Notes under the pieces: model-generated
What the model was told of the DNA's origin: nothing
What the model saw: only the letters and a program-made list of their open reading frames with translations
Database searches by the model: none
Position numbers and translations under genes: made by a program
Shown here: in pieces, positions 17,489 to 26,542 of the stretch
Layout: each line of letters opens with the position of its first letter
Numbering within the stretch: position 1 is the first letter of the stretch
Assembly: GCF_001613935.1 (NCBI RefSeq)
Contig: NZ_LQCI01000029.1
Coordinates: forward strand, 1-47,364
From: Amycolatopsis regifaucium
Lineage (GTDB): Bacteria > Actinomycetota > Actinomycetes > Mycobacteriales > Pseudonocardiaceae
Direction of reading: 5' to 3'
DNA length: 47,364 nt

Positions 17489-18175
17489 GCGTCCCCCGAC
17501 GCCACGCGACCCACAAAGTCACCATGACTCTTCACGAACACTAACGAGCGAAGGAAGACTCCAACAGAGTGAACGATCATGAAGCGGGTTGCCCGTACCG
17601 ATGATCCATGTAGGACATCCGCAACGCCTCCCCGCCGGGCATTGTTGGGACTTTTCCGACTTATCGCATACTGCGTTACCGGAACCTCCAGTGCACCATC
17701 CGCACTACGGCAAGCGACGCGGCCGAAGAATTTGCCTCGAAAGCCGCCTGATCACAACCAGAGGCGTTCACCTACAGATAGCCACCGGCAAGCCTGCACA
17801 AGGCTGTCGAGCGCACCGCCATCACGAGTGCTGGCGCAGTAGCCGAAAGCTGCAAGCGATAGTCACGGCTGTACGTGTCTTCGCGCAGCAGCGACTGATC
17901 GCGGACCGTGGCCCATCGGGTCACAGCTGACCGGGTCGCCCCGGCATACACATAGACGGACGGACGGCACTCAACGCGGGCACAAGCAAGACCACTCCGA
18001 CCAGAGCCGACGGCCACAGCAACCACGTCTTCTCTCACCAATTTTCCTGGAGCAGATCTGGAGCACGACGTCGGTTACAACAGCGCCCAACAACGATGAA
18101 CCGCGTTGAACGAAGCACAACCGCGTTAGCCGACCAGCGGGTTCTCGATAACCGCAGGTCAGCGCCTTGCTTGAT
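17489..18175. other. intergenic region upstream of the LamG gene
   Basis: About 690 bp lie between the LamG gene start and the tRNA remnant. It must hold the promoter of the LamG-Rhs-immunity series, but I see no convincing -35/-10 pair. A short forward stretch near 17,670-17,750 ending FASKAA-stop reads like the tail of a lost gene without a visible head. Nothing else is supportable. Confidence 0.4.
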
Positions 18176-18222
18176 CCTCACTGGCAGTGAGGGGGTCAGG
18201 GGTTCGAGTCCCCTTAGCTCCA
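18176..18222 (+). other. 3' half of tRNA-Ala(GGC): probable att-site scar
   Basis: The sequence folds as the 3' part of a tRNA. The anticodon arm CCTCA-CTGGCAG-TGAGG has a 7-nt loop with T33, anticodon GGC and A37. Next come a 5-nt variable loop, a T arm AGGGG-TTCGAGT-CCCCT, and the acceptor strand TAGCTCC plus A73. The expected 5' half (GGGGCTA acceptor strand and a D arm) is absent: the upstream bases show no D arm or matching acceptor. This is what a tyrosine integrase leaves when an element carries the 3' portion of a tRNA gene as its att site. From the orientation, the element should lie to the left, with the complete tRNA gene beyond base 1. Confidence 0.8.
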
Positions 18223-18228
18223 CAGTGA

Positions 18229-18276
18229 CGAAACACCGCCCACCCGGCAAGTTTGCCGAGGTAAGGCGGTTTTTCG
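18229..18276. terminator. intrinsic terminator after the tRNA remnant
   Basis: CGAAA..CCGCC at 18229-18240 pairs with GGCGG-TTTTTCG at 18265-18276. A smaller perfect hairpin, CGGCAA-GT-TTGCCG, sits inside it. The T run follows the forward-strand stem and the flanking A/T symmetry would also work in reverse. The position just after the tRNA 3' end suggests it is the original tRNA gene's terminator, carried along as part of the att segment or its flank. Confidence 0.6.
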
Positions 18277-18393
18277 TTCGACCTCAATTTGAGAATTGGT
18301 GGGACGAACTCAGTTACTGTTCAGTAGCTGGAGCAAGGCTGGAGCAGGCCATCCCACCCACGTCAACTGGGGTCACATCTTCTGCTCCAGCTG

Positions 18394-18753
18394 TTGTCGG
18401 CCGCTGGTTCACCCCGGCAGCGCTCCCGCCCGGACGTCGGCTTGGCCTGCAGGCTGAGCTACGTGGAAGGGTTCGCGCTCGCCGACTCCGGTGTCGTGGC
18501 CGCTCACGCCTGGTGCGCTCATCCGGACGGCACCGTCGAGGACCCGACCTGGGGTGACGCGGGTCGCGCCTACCTCGGGATCGCCTTCACACCGGATTAC
18601 CTGGCTGAATTCGAGGCCCGCCGCGGAGCCGTCACCGTCCTGTTCGACCAACACCGCGACGACATGCGACTTTTGCGCGAAGGCCTGCCAGAGAACGCCT
18701 TCGCCGACAGCGGCATCCCACACCACCACACCCCGACCCTGGACGTCGGCTAA
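18394..18753 (+). CDS. hypothetical protein, probably N-terminally truncated
   Basis: The frame encodes 119 residues with a convincing core: CRLSYVEGFALADSG, then HAWCAHPDGTVEDPTWGDAG, YLGIAFTPDYLAEFEAR and a C-terminal acidic stretch ending at 18753. The first ~15 residues are low-complexity and have no ribosome-binding site, and the homologous-looking part begins abruptly at about 18435. A longer ancestral protein has probably lost its N-terminus at the att-site side. The central HAWCAHPDGTVEDPTW segment looks like a small enzyme or phage-type domain seen in actinobacteria, but I cannot name it. Confidence 0.45.
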   Translation: MSAAGSPRQRSRPDVGLACRLSYVEGFALADSGVVAAHAWCAHPDGTVEDPTWGDAGRAYLGIAFTPDYLAEFEARRGAVTVLFDQHRDDMRLLREGLPENAFADSGIPHHHTPTLDVG

Positions 18754-18761
18754 CAGCCAGA

Positions 18762-19070
18762 TCACCACCACTTCGGCCACGCTATAACCGGGTCGCGGTT
18801 GCCGGCCCGCTGTTCGGCGACCACGTCGCCGTATACACCGGCAGACGTGGGGCTGCGCGACGGCCCACTTCCGGTAGGCGAGCGCGGCGCCGGGCTCGCG
18901 GTTGCCAGTTCTTCTGGCCCTCCGACCACGGCGAGCCGAGCGAGCACGCCGTCGAGGTCATGCCGACCGTCCAGGTCGGCGACCCGGCTTTCGGCCGCGG
19001 ACTGTCAAATCCTGCGCCACCTCGGACCGCAGGATCGTCCACAGGGGCGGTACGCCTTCTACATGTGAGC
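18762..19070 (-). pseudogene. decayed reverse-strand coding remnant
   Basis: Two reverse-strand frames can be spliced into one sensible protein tail. One reads VADLDGRHDLDGVLARLAVV and another reads ALAYRKWAVAQPHV. The first frame then resumes as VYGDVVAEQRAGNRDPVIAW and ends PKWW at the stop 18762. This implies at least two frame changes around 18,830-18,890. The end resembles the WTKWW end of the two GNAT-like proteins elsewhere in the window, but the rest does not align with them. Function unknown; possibly a relic bordering the att site. Confidence 0.3.
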
Positions 19071-19111
19071 TTTCACCTAGGCTACGACAAGGTCTGAGCA
19101 GCCACTTGTCG

Positions 19112-21712
19112 TCACGTTGACGGGAAGATGGCGGCCACGTCGTCTGCCGTGACGAGCCGGCCACGGGAGGGTGCGAGCAGCTTGCCCAACCAGCTGTCCT
19201 CCTGGGGCAGGAGCGCCTCGATCCTCGTGCGAGCCTCACCACGTGCTTCGGCGTTGTTGTCGCCGCACAGCGCGTCGTATTGGCGAAGGCGGTCGGCCAG
19301 CATGTCGTAGAGCCGGACGGTCGCACCGTGGTTGACTAACACGATCTTGTCGTGCGCCGCCTCGGCAGCGTCATCCTTGGTGGTGGTGGCCGGGGTCAGC
19401 AGGCAGCCGAACACGCGGGTCTTCGCCGATCGCCTGGTCTCGACCTCGATCTGGCCGAGCAATTGGTTCACGTCGCCGCGGATCAGCGGCTTCGGCTCGC
19501 CCTTCGGAACGGTCTTCACCTCCCAGACGCGGCGCTCGGCGCGCTTGACGGTGGACCAGGTCCAGCGGCAGTCCGTGGCGCTCTGCTCGGTCTTGGGCGG
19601 GCGTTCTCCGCTGGCCCCCACGAGGCGAGCGAGCCTGGTCAGCCCTTCACACTGCTGGTCGTGGCTGCCGGTGAGCAGGGCGCGCCCCTCGGAGAGGACA
19701 CGGTCGAGTCGGGCGCCAGCTTCACGGCGCCACTCGTCCCAGGCGAGGAAGAACCGGTCAGTGTCGTCGGCGGTCTGTTCGTAGCCTTCGAGGTCGGCGA
19801 CGGTGCGGGCCAGTCGGCGGAACCAGGTGGTGCGCGGGCCGCCAGCGGTGGCGTCCTCGAGTGCCTTGCGCGCGGCGGCCAGGTCTTGAAGGCGTCCGCG
19901 ATCGAAGTGGGCGTGGGCTTCCACGTAGCGCCAGAACGCGGCGTGTTCGGTTTCTCCGGCCTTGGCCAGTTGAGCGGCAGCTTCACTGGCTTTCTTGGCT
20001 GCTCCCGCGTGGTCGCTGAGCCACAAGTCGGTCGCTGCGGAGACTTCCGCGTTGGCGCTGAAGACGTCGCTGCTTCCGCCGATATTGCGGCCGGGCCGCG
20101 CCTTGCGGCGAGGACTCGTCGGTGCGGCGGCCTCCGTGGAGGCCGAAGCCTGTGGGGTTGGCTGCCAGAACGAGGTGCAGGCGCGCAGGGTGCCTTCCCA
20201 GCCTTGGTCGTAGATCTCCAGCGCGGTGCGAATGGTGGGCTCGGTGCCCGCAGGAATCGACTTGCGGACGGCCGGGTCGGCGAGCATTTGCGCGAAGCTG
20301 GGGTCGAGTCCGAGGTAGAGGGACCGGTCGGTCGCTTCGCGATTGGCGCGGCCCAATGCTTGGGTGACGCGCTGGCCGACGCGGTGCCGCATGAAGCTGG
20401 CATCGCCGAGGTAGGCGACGACGAATCGCTCGAACTCGCTGCTGGCCTGCGGGACGGTGGTGATGATGACCAGCTTGCACAGGTCACCCGCGAGGTCGAG
20501 CCCGTCGTAGCGGCCGGCGGTGATCAGGTGTCCGTTGGCGACACGACTCCAGGTGTCGACCATCGAGTCATCCCCAGGACGAAGACGATAAACCTGCTGT
20601 CCGTAGGCGATGAGGGTCTCTTGGAGGATGTCGGCTTCGGCGTGGCTGGCGCACAGCCAGGCCGCACGGCCACCGGCGGCCTGGGTTTGGGCAAGGGCCC
20701 AGCCGAGAACGTGCTGGTCGAAGGGATGCTCGGCACTGGGGTTGAGTACCAGGAGACGCTCGCCCGTCGCACCAGGCGGCAGCGGGGTGGCGGTCGTGAG
20801 ACGGGTGACCGGCCCGCCTCCGACTCGGCGCTGGAGGTCGTCCATCGAGCCGAGGGTGGCCGACAGGTAGATCCGTTGCTTGGCACGGCTGTACTGGGGG
20901 TTCAGCGTGGTCGGCGGATGGTACGGGCGGATTTCGATGCCGGAGGGGCCGATCAGAACGCCGCACTGGGTGAGGTGGTCGCGGACCGTTGGCCAGACGT
21001 ATCGCATCTCGTCCTTGAGGTCACGGTCCGTGACGAGTGGCGATGCCCCGATAGCGTCGCGCGTTGGGCCCACGATCGCGTCCCAATCACTGAACGACAG
21101 CAACTCGGGAGGGGTACCGGGTCGGGCGGTGCCGTCCAGCATCGCGCGCAGGCCGGGGTAGGCGTCGGTGTGGGCCACCACGAGCTCGCAGATCGTCCGA
21201 TAGAGCTGGCGGGCAGGGCCCAGCTTGTCGGGAATGCGCAAGGTCTGCAGCCCGCTGAGGGGCTGCTCGGCGAGGTGAGCATCGTCAAAGATGAGCAGGT
21301 CAGCGGCTCCAACCTTCGGATCGCTGTTGAAGTAGACCCAGTAGTTCATCACGCCGACGGCCTGAGCCTGGTGGTAGTCGTCGAGCTTCGCGCCGCCGTA
21401 GTCCTTCGCGGCGAAGCGGACCACGTCCAGTCCCAGATCTTCGGCTTCCTCCTCGACTCGCTCGGCGAGCTGGCGGGTACCGGTCAGATAGGCCACCGAC
21501 CAACCGCGGCTGAGGGCATGATCGGCGATCAGCAGGGCCAGCAGCGTCTTGCCTTCGCCCGTGGGCATCTCGATGGCCAGATTTGCCGTGTCGAGGTGCT
21601 GGTCCGCGTAGGTGGTGAGAACCTGGCGCTGACCTGGCCGAAGCTGGGTGAACCTGGCCGACCCGAAGTCCACCAGGTTCTGCTCGAAGTCGGGCTTGGC
21701 CGCGTCTGTCAC
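19112..21712 (-). CDS. DinG/Rad3-like helicase with C-terminal PD-(D/E)XK-like nuclease
   Basis: The protein has 866 residues. It starts at GTG 21712, six bases after GAGGAG. A Q-motif-like FTQLRPGQRQV is followed by Walker A MPTGEGKT (residues 49-56), a Walker B box IFDDAH (141-146, DDAH in place of DEAH), KQRIYLSATLGSMDD, then GRYDGLDLAGD and motif VI QALGRANREATDR near 450. That set is characteristic of superfamily 2 helicases of the DinG/XPD type. After a helical spacer (about 540-700) comes D-x(n)-VWEVKT (around 714-732) with QLLGQ downstream, the D...ExK...Q pattern of PD-(D/E)XK nucleases. I infer an ATP-driven helicase-nuclease. A single-protein defence role is plausible given the neighbouring mobile DNA. 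No iron-sulfur cysteine cluster is evident. Confidence 0.8.
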   Translation of the reverse strand: MTDAAKPDFEQNLVDFGSARFTQLRPGQRQVLTTYADQHLDTANLAIEMPTGEGKTLLALLIADHALSRGWSVAYLTGTRQLAERVEEEAEDLGLDVVRFAAKDYGGAKLDDYHQAQAVGVMNYWVYFNSDPKVGAADLLIFDDAHLAEQPLSGLQTLRIPDKLGPARQLYRTICELVVAHTDAYPGLRAMLDGTARPGTPPELLSFSDWDAIVGPTRDAIGASPLVTDRDLKDEMRYVWPTVRDHLTQCGVLIGPSGIEIRPYHPPTTLNPQYSRAKQRIYLSATLGSMDDLQRRVGGGPVTRLTTATPLPPGATGERLLVLNPSAEHPFDQHVLGWALAQTQAAGGRAAWLCASHAEADILQETLIAYGQQVYRLRPGDDSMVDTWSRVANGHLITAGRYDGLDLAGDLCKLVIITTVPQASSEFERFVVAYLGDASFMRHRVGQRVTQALGRANREATDRSLYLGLDPSFAQMLADPAVRKSIPAGTEPTIRTALEIYDQGWEGTLRACTSFWQPTPQASASTEAAAPTSPRRKARPGRNIGGSSDVFSANAEVSAATDLWLSDHAGAAKKASEAAAQLAKAGETEHAAFWRYVEAHAHFDRGRLQDLAAARKALEDATAGGPRTTWFRRLARTVADLEGYEQTADDTDRFFLAWDEWRREAGARLDRVLSEGRALLTGSHDQQCEGLTRLARLVGASGERPPKTEQSATDCRWTWSTVKRAERRVWEVKTVPKGEPKPLIRGDVNQLLGQIEVETRRSAKTRVFGCLLTPATTTKDDAAEAAHDKIVLVNHGATVRLYDMLADRLRQYDALCGDNNAEARGEARTRIEALLPQEDSWLGKLLAPSRGRLVTADDVAAIFPST

Positions 21713-21771
21713 CGTTCACTCCTCATTCGTAAGGTGTGAATTTTACGGCGCGCGGTGCCGACCTGGCGCTG

Positions 21772-21987
21772 CTATTTCCGTTCGCGTAGCGCAATGAACG
21801 GTACGAACTGGTCGACCAGATAGAGCTTGTCTCGGTGGCCGTCGGCATAGCCGATCTCGTAGTTGACAATCCCGTACCAGTCGCCCTCCACGCTGGGGAA
21901 GCGGCCGTGAAGCCGTCCGGGTACCACGCCTGTGAGGGCCAGCCCGGTCACGATGACGTGCCGTGCTCGCGGCCGCCGGCCGCGCAT
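21772..21987 (-). CDS. small conserved-looking protein upstream of the helicase
   Basis: The protein has 71 residues: basic N-terminus, then VIVTGLALTGVVPGRLHGRF, GDWYGIVNYEIGYADGHRDK and a hydrophobic VDQFVPFIALRERK end. The pattern of short beta strands suggests a small beta-barrel protein. It lies 59 bp ahead of the helicase on the same strand and could be co-transcribed. The start is uncertain: ATG 21987 lacks a clear binding site, and a competing frame exists from 21997. I find no recognisable family. A DNA- or RNA-binding accessory to the helicase is conceivable but not shown. Confidence 0.5.
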   Translation of the reverse strand: MRGRRPRARHVIVTGLALTGVVPGRLHGRFPSVEGDWYGIVNYEIGYADGHRDKLYLVDQFVPFIALRERK

Positions 21988-22064
21988 CGTCGGTCATGAC
22001 CTATATCGTCGCGGCTGCCGTTATGGCACAGCTGGCCTTGGCCGGTTAGGGCGGTACAGCGAGA

Positions 22065-22682
22065 TCACCACCATTTCGTCCATCGCGATTCGCCGGGGAC
22101 GACTCCTTGTTCGGTCTGGTGTGTGCAGGGATGGGGGCTGGGTGGTCCAATGGCTCCGACGCGTGCCCAGAACGCGACCGTGATCGGGTCGTGTCCAATC
22201 GGGAGTGTTGTCCAGTCGTAGTGCGGCGCTCGGGCGGCAGCGGCGGCGACTAGCACTCGGCCGGCGCCGCTGCGCCGGTGCTTTTCCTCGACCTCGACGT
22301 GGACGAGGACCGCGCGGCGATCGATGCCACACAAGGAGAAGCGGATCTCGCCGAAGACGGTGTGCCCCAGGCGTAGTTGGATGGCGCCGATCCCGGCCGC
22401 CGTGGCCGGTCGCAGCAGCACGAGCCGCAGCCCGTACTCGTCGGCCTGGTCTTCGGTGACGTGCCGTGCGGGCGCGGGGTCGATCATCGTCCAAGTATTT
22501 TCTCGGCCGGGGAGGGCGTAGCAGGCTTCGCAGAGCCATTCCGGTGCTCGGTAGTCCTGGGACCAGCCCTGCCGGACTCCGGCGATCGCGAGGTCGTGGC
22601 CCCACGGGCATCGTGCCGGTGTCCCGGTGCCGGGGCGGATCGGGATCTCCAGGTTGCGCCAGTGCCGGTTCGCACCGGTCAC
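22065..22682 (-). CDS. GNAT-like acetyltransferase with N-terminal zinc motif, copy 1
   Basis: The protein has 205 residues from GTG 22682, which overlaps the stop of the dnaE2 remnant (GTGA). The N-terminal third has a CPWGH ... WLCEACYAL pattern (two cysteine/histidine pairs about 30 residues apart), consistent with a zinc ribbon. The C-terminal part has VHVEVEEKHRRSGAGRVLV, the beta4-alpha3 acetyl-CoA-binding signature (R/Q-x-x-G-x-G/A) of GNAT N-acetyltransferases, and closes with WTKWW. A second copy of the same length stands at 46599-47216 next to another dnaE2 end. Repeated coupling to dnaE2 hints at a role linked to SOS mutagenesis or DNA damage, but the acetylated target is unknown. 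Confidence 0.7.
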   Translation of the reverse strand: MTGANRHWRNLEIPIRPGTGTPARCPWGHDLAIAGVRQGWSQDYRAPEWLCEACYALPGRENTWTMIDPAPARHVTEDQADEYGLRLVLLRPATAAGIGAIQLRLGHTVFGEIRFSLCGIDRRAVLVHVEVEEKHRRSGAGRVLVAAAAARAPHYDWTTLPIGHDPITVAFWARVGAIGPPSPHPCTHQTEQGVVPGESRWTKWW

Positions 22683-22846
22683 CGGAAGTCCCGGGACGGG
22701 CCGGTGGTCATGGACAGGTCGAGGCGTTCGAGTTTGTCCGCGACGAGGGTGACCACGCCCTCAGCGGCCTGGACCTGACCGCGGATCAGCAACGCGGCGC
22801 TGGATCGGGTGATGACTTTGTGCCGAGCCCACACCGTTGACCGGAC
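22679..22846 (-). pseudogene. dnaE2: 3' end of dnaE2 (error-prone DNA polymerase III alpha), truncated
   Basis: Upstream of the GNAT-like gene the reverse strand encodes only the last ~55 residues of a DnaE2-type polymerase: VWARHKVITRSSAALLIRG, then VQAAEGVVTLVADKLERLDL and the characteristic end SRDFR-stop at 22679. DnaE2 is normally more than 1,000 residues long. The same C-terminus appears at the right edge of the window (ALLIRG ... TVVADQVRPLDL ... SRDFR). Homology can be followed to about 22,840; beyond it the sequence turns into DNA leading to the tyrosine recombinase start at 22929. The polymerase body is therefore missing and this copy is dead. Confidence 0.8.
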
Positions 22847-22928
22847 TAAGAACCGACACGCCGATAGGCCGCCGTGCGATCTTTGGCTCGGCGCTGAGAC
22901 TGCGCGGAGCCGAGGTTTGGAGACCCGT

Positions 22929-24160
22929 ATGGGCGCTGTTGGTATGAGTGATCTGGCGTTGGTTCAGCTACCTCGTTGGGGACGGGTGGTTGCGTGGTCA
23001 CCAGCGGTGCCGTGGCTGCTCGTCGACCCCGCGAACAGCCCCGTGAAGCCGGTGGAGACGTTCCTGGCAGACTTCGCCGCGCGGGGAAACGCGGCAAGCA
23101 GTGTGCGCAGCTACGCGTTCGACCTGTTGCGGTGGTGGCGATGGCTGCTCGTGGTCGACGTGCGGTGGGACTGCGTGACGTCTGCGGAGTCACGTGGGTT
23201 TGTCCTCTGGCTGACCGCGACGGTCAAACCGCGGCGCAACGCTCGGACTGGGTCTGCGGCGACGGCGGGGCAGGTCAACCCGATCACCCGGAAGGCGTCC
23301 CTTAACGATCAGTATCAGGCGCGGACCATCCGGCACAGCAACGCCGTGATCCGGAGCTTCTACGAGTTCTGGTTGGACGAAGGTTCACGGCCGTTGATCA
23401 ATCCCATGCCGCTGGATGCTCGGCGTGGCCGTCGAGCGCCGGTATCTCTTGGCGAGCGACCGATGAACGGAGCGCGGATCCGCTACAACCCTCGGCTGCC
23501 GAAGCGGCTACCGCGGGCCATGCCGGATCCACAGTGGGCTGCCGTGTTCGCGGCGCTACGGTCGAATCGGGATCGCGCGATCGTGGCGATGGCGGTCAGC
23601 TGCGGGGCACGGCCTAGTGAACTGCTGGGCGTACGGGGTGTGGATCTGGACTGGGGCGAGCAGCTGGTCCGTGTCATCCGGAAAGGAAGCCGAGCCGAGC
23701 AGTGGCTTCCAGTCAGCGCCGAGGCGTTCGTCTGGCTGCGGCTCTACATCGCCGAACTCGGTGACTTCTCGCCGAGCGATCCGGTGTGGCAGACGCTGCG
23801 CCGTCGGGATCGCGGCGATGGCCTTCGGCGGCAGCCTCTGAACTACGAGGCCTACCGCGCGGTGTTTCGTCGGCTGAACGCCGCGCTGGGGACGAATTGG
23901 ACCCCGCACGACCTGCGCCACACTGCGGGGATTCGCATGTCGCGTGATATCCGGCTGTCGATGCGTGACGTTCAAACGATCCTCGGGCACGCGCATCTGA
24001 CCACGACCGCGGACATCTACCTGATCGAAAACCACAACGTGGTCCTTCGCCGCGTTGCCGAACATCTCTCCACCAGGGACAGCGGCCACAGGCCCCGGCA
24101 GATGCTGCGGCCCCGTACGACGCTTCAGACCTGGCGATTCTCTTTGGTGGTGCCGAATGA
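22929..24160 (+). pseudogene. tyrosine recombinase 1 (TnpA-like), C-terminal frameshift
   Basis: The start is ATG 22929, behind GGAG with six-base spacing. A SAM-like N-terminal domain (VETFLADFAARGNAASSVRSY) precedes the catalytic domain with Arg228 (CGARPSELLG), His327 and Arg330 (HDLRHT), His354 (LGHAHLTTT) and Tyr364 (ADIYLI). All five classical active-site residues are visible. Without correction the frame runs on to 24416 as a low-complexity tail overlapping the next gene by about 260 bp. A frame change near 24,085 instead gives PQAPADAAAPYDASDLAILF and a TGA at 24158-24160 that forms ATGA with the next gene. The missing frame is thus a 1-base loss/2-base gain or a read error. About 410 residues if intact. 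Confidence 0.8.
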
Positions 24161-26542
24161 CGGATGTGGCCGAGCTGCGCAAGCGGGACAGGATGATCGA
24201 CCTCGCGCATCTGCTGGAGCGACCACGATCGGGTTCCGGCAGTCATCTCAGCGCCGAGGACGTGCTTCTGGTGCCCGAGCGGTCACCGGTGTGGCGCCCC
24301 GGCTTGAAAGAGAACTCGGCGACTCTCCACGAGATGCGACGCCTACTGGCGTGGCTGGAGAGCTTCCCCGGCGACAGCTGGCAGGAGCGGTGGGTCAACG
24401 CCGGGGCGGACCATGACCTCGGCTGGCTGTCCACCGTTCCGGACCATCGCCCGTTCACAAGAGCGGTCCGTGGTCCGCTCATCCGCGCGGTCGGACATCT
24501 CTTCCTGGGAAGGGTCGTGCTGCCCAGCTACGACGCTCTGCTCGCGTACCACGCGCACAAGCTGTACGAGAACACCCGGCGAATCTACGAGCCCGAAGTA
24601 TTCGCGGCACTCGACAACGCAGCGGTCCAGCGCGGCGTCGCGGACAAGCACCGGCTCCAGGCGCAGAAAGCCCTGAGCAAGATCGTCCTCCACACCGGAC
24701 GGTCACCGAGCGCACTCACGGGCGATGACGTCCTGGAAATGTACGCATGGGCACTGGCGTTCCCGCGAGCGAACGGCAAGCCGACGCAGGGCCTGCACCT
24801 GAGCTGGGAACTGCTGTCCACGATCGACGGCACCCCGCCCAACAGCACCCTGGCGCACACACTGCTGCACCCGCAGCGAACGACCACCGAACTCGTCGAC
24901 AACTACCATGTGCAGAACCGCGAGATCAGGGACGTGCTGATCCGCTACCTCGAGGAGCGCCGCCTGGCCTTGGACTACAACTCCTTCCGAGGCGAGGTCG
25001 CCATCCTCGTCGGCCAGTTCTGGTGCGACCTCGAAAAACATCACCCAGGCCTGGACACCCTGCACTTGCCCGACGCCGTCGCGTCTGCCTGGCGAGACCG
25101 GATCAGGATCATCGTGAACCCGGACGGCACCACGCGTGCGCGAACCGACCTTCTGGCCATTCTCAGCCGTGTCCGTGGTTTCTACCTCGACCTGCAGCGG
25201 TGGGCACTCGAGGATGCGAACTGGGCACGATGGGCAGTCCCGAGCCCGGTCCGCAAGAGCGACTGCCGCGGATTCGCCAAGGCGCAGCGCGCGGCCCGGA
25301 CCCGCATGCACCAACGTATCCGTGACCGGATGCCTCACCTGCAGATCCTGATCGACACCGCCCACCGCGCCATGACCGACACCGCGGAACTGCTGTCCAC
25401 CGCACAGCAGCACCCGCCGGGCACGGAGTTCACAGTATCGGGGCGGCTCTACCAGCGCTTCGAACCCAGCAGCCCGCAGAGAAAGTGGGCACAGAACGTC
25501 CACGTCCGCGATCTCGCCACCGGCGAGAAGATCAACATAACCCACCGGGAGGACGAACGCTTCTGGGCATGGGCGGCGATCGAAACCCAGCGCCACACCG
25601 GAATCAGGATCGAAGAACTACTCGAACTCACCCAGCTGGCGATCGTGTCCTACCAGCTCCCCGACACCGGCGAGCTCGTCCCGCTCCTGCAGATCGTCCC
25701 GTCGAAGAACAACGAGGAACGGCTCCTGCTGGTCAGCCCGGAACTCGCCAGCGTGCTGGCCACCATCGTCACGCGCCTGCGCAACAGTCACAACGGAACC
25801 GTCCCGCTCATCGCACGCTTCGACACCAACCAGCGCGACACCAGCCCGCCACTTCCCCACCTGTTCCAGAGACAACGTGGCTGGCGCCGCGCCGTGGCCA
25901 GCGACGCCAGCATCCGGCGCCTGATCAACGAGGTTCTCGCGCTGACCGGGCTACGCGACGGCCTCGGCAGCCCACTCGCCTACACACCGCACGACTTCCG
26001 CCGCATCTTCGCCACCGAAGCCGTCACCAGCGGCCTGCCCGTCCATATCGCGCCACGTCTGCTCGGGCACGCCTCGCTGGACACCACCCAGGCCTACGTT
26101 GCCGTCTTCCAGGACGACTTGGTCCGTACCTACCGGGCATTCCTCGCCCAGCGTCGCGCGATCCGGCCGGCCGACGAGTACCGCGAACCGACCGATGAGG
26201 AATGGACTGAGTTCCAGCAGCACTTCCACGCGCGCAAGCTGGAACTGGGCACCTGCGGCCGCCCCTACGGGTCCGCCTGCCAGCACGAGCACGCGTGCAT
26301 CCGATGCCCCGTGCTGCGCGTCGATCCCCGCCAGCGTGTCCGGCTGGTCGAGATCGCAAACAACCTTCGAGACCGGATCCGCAAAGCCGAGCTCAACGGA
26401 TGGCGAGGAGAGATCGACGGCCTCACCGTAAGCCTCAAAGCGGCCCACGGGAAGCTGGCTGCGCTCGACCGCCACACCGCGAACTCCAACCGCACTGGTC
26501 CCAGTGAGCATCGGCATGCCCGTCATCAGAATCGCCCCGTGA
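24157..26542 (+). CDS. tyrosine recombinase 2 (TnpB-like), probable frameshift near its end
   Basis: The start is ATG 24157 (GGTGG upstream), overlapping the corrected stop of recombinase 1. It is large for an integrase, near 795 residues, with a long N-terminal part and a catalytic domain carrying Arg484 (TGIRIEELLELT), a lysine in PSKNNEERLL, His612 and Arg615 (HDFRRI), His638 (LGHASLDTTQ) and Tyr647. A cysteine/histidine cluster follows (CGRPYGSACQHEHACIRC). Around 26,480 the plausible ending switches frame to TALVPVSIGMPVIRIAP and stops at 26542. The uncorrected frame continues to 26694 with unconvincing sequence. Paired recombinases like these move Tn554-like or three-integrase elements as a unit; the usual small third gene is not visible here. 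Confidence 0.8.

Noticed and set aside
18035..18250. Reverse-strand 71-codon frame containing VELRGLEPLTP
   Set aside because: It is the translation of the tRNA-Ala 3' half read backwards; such frames are common artefacts over tRNA ends.
19352..21739. Forward frame of 795 codons
   Set aside because: Antisense shadow of the helicase gene, caused by G/C-rich third positions.
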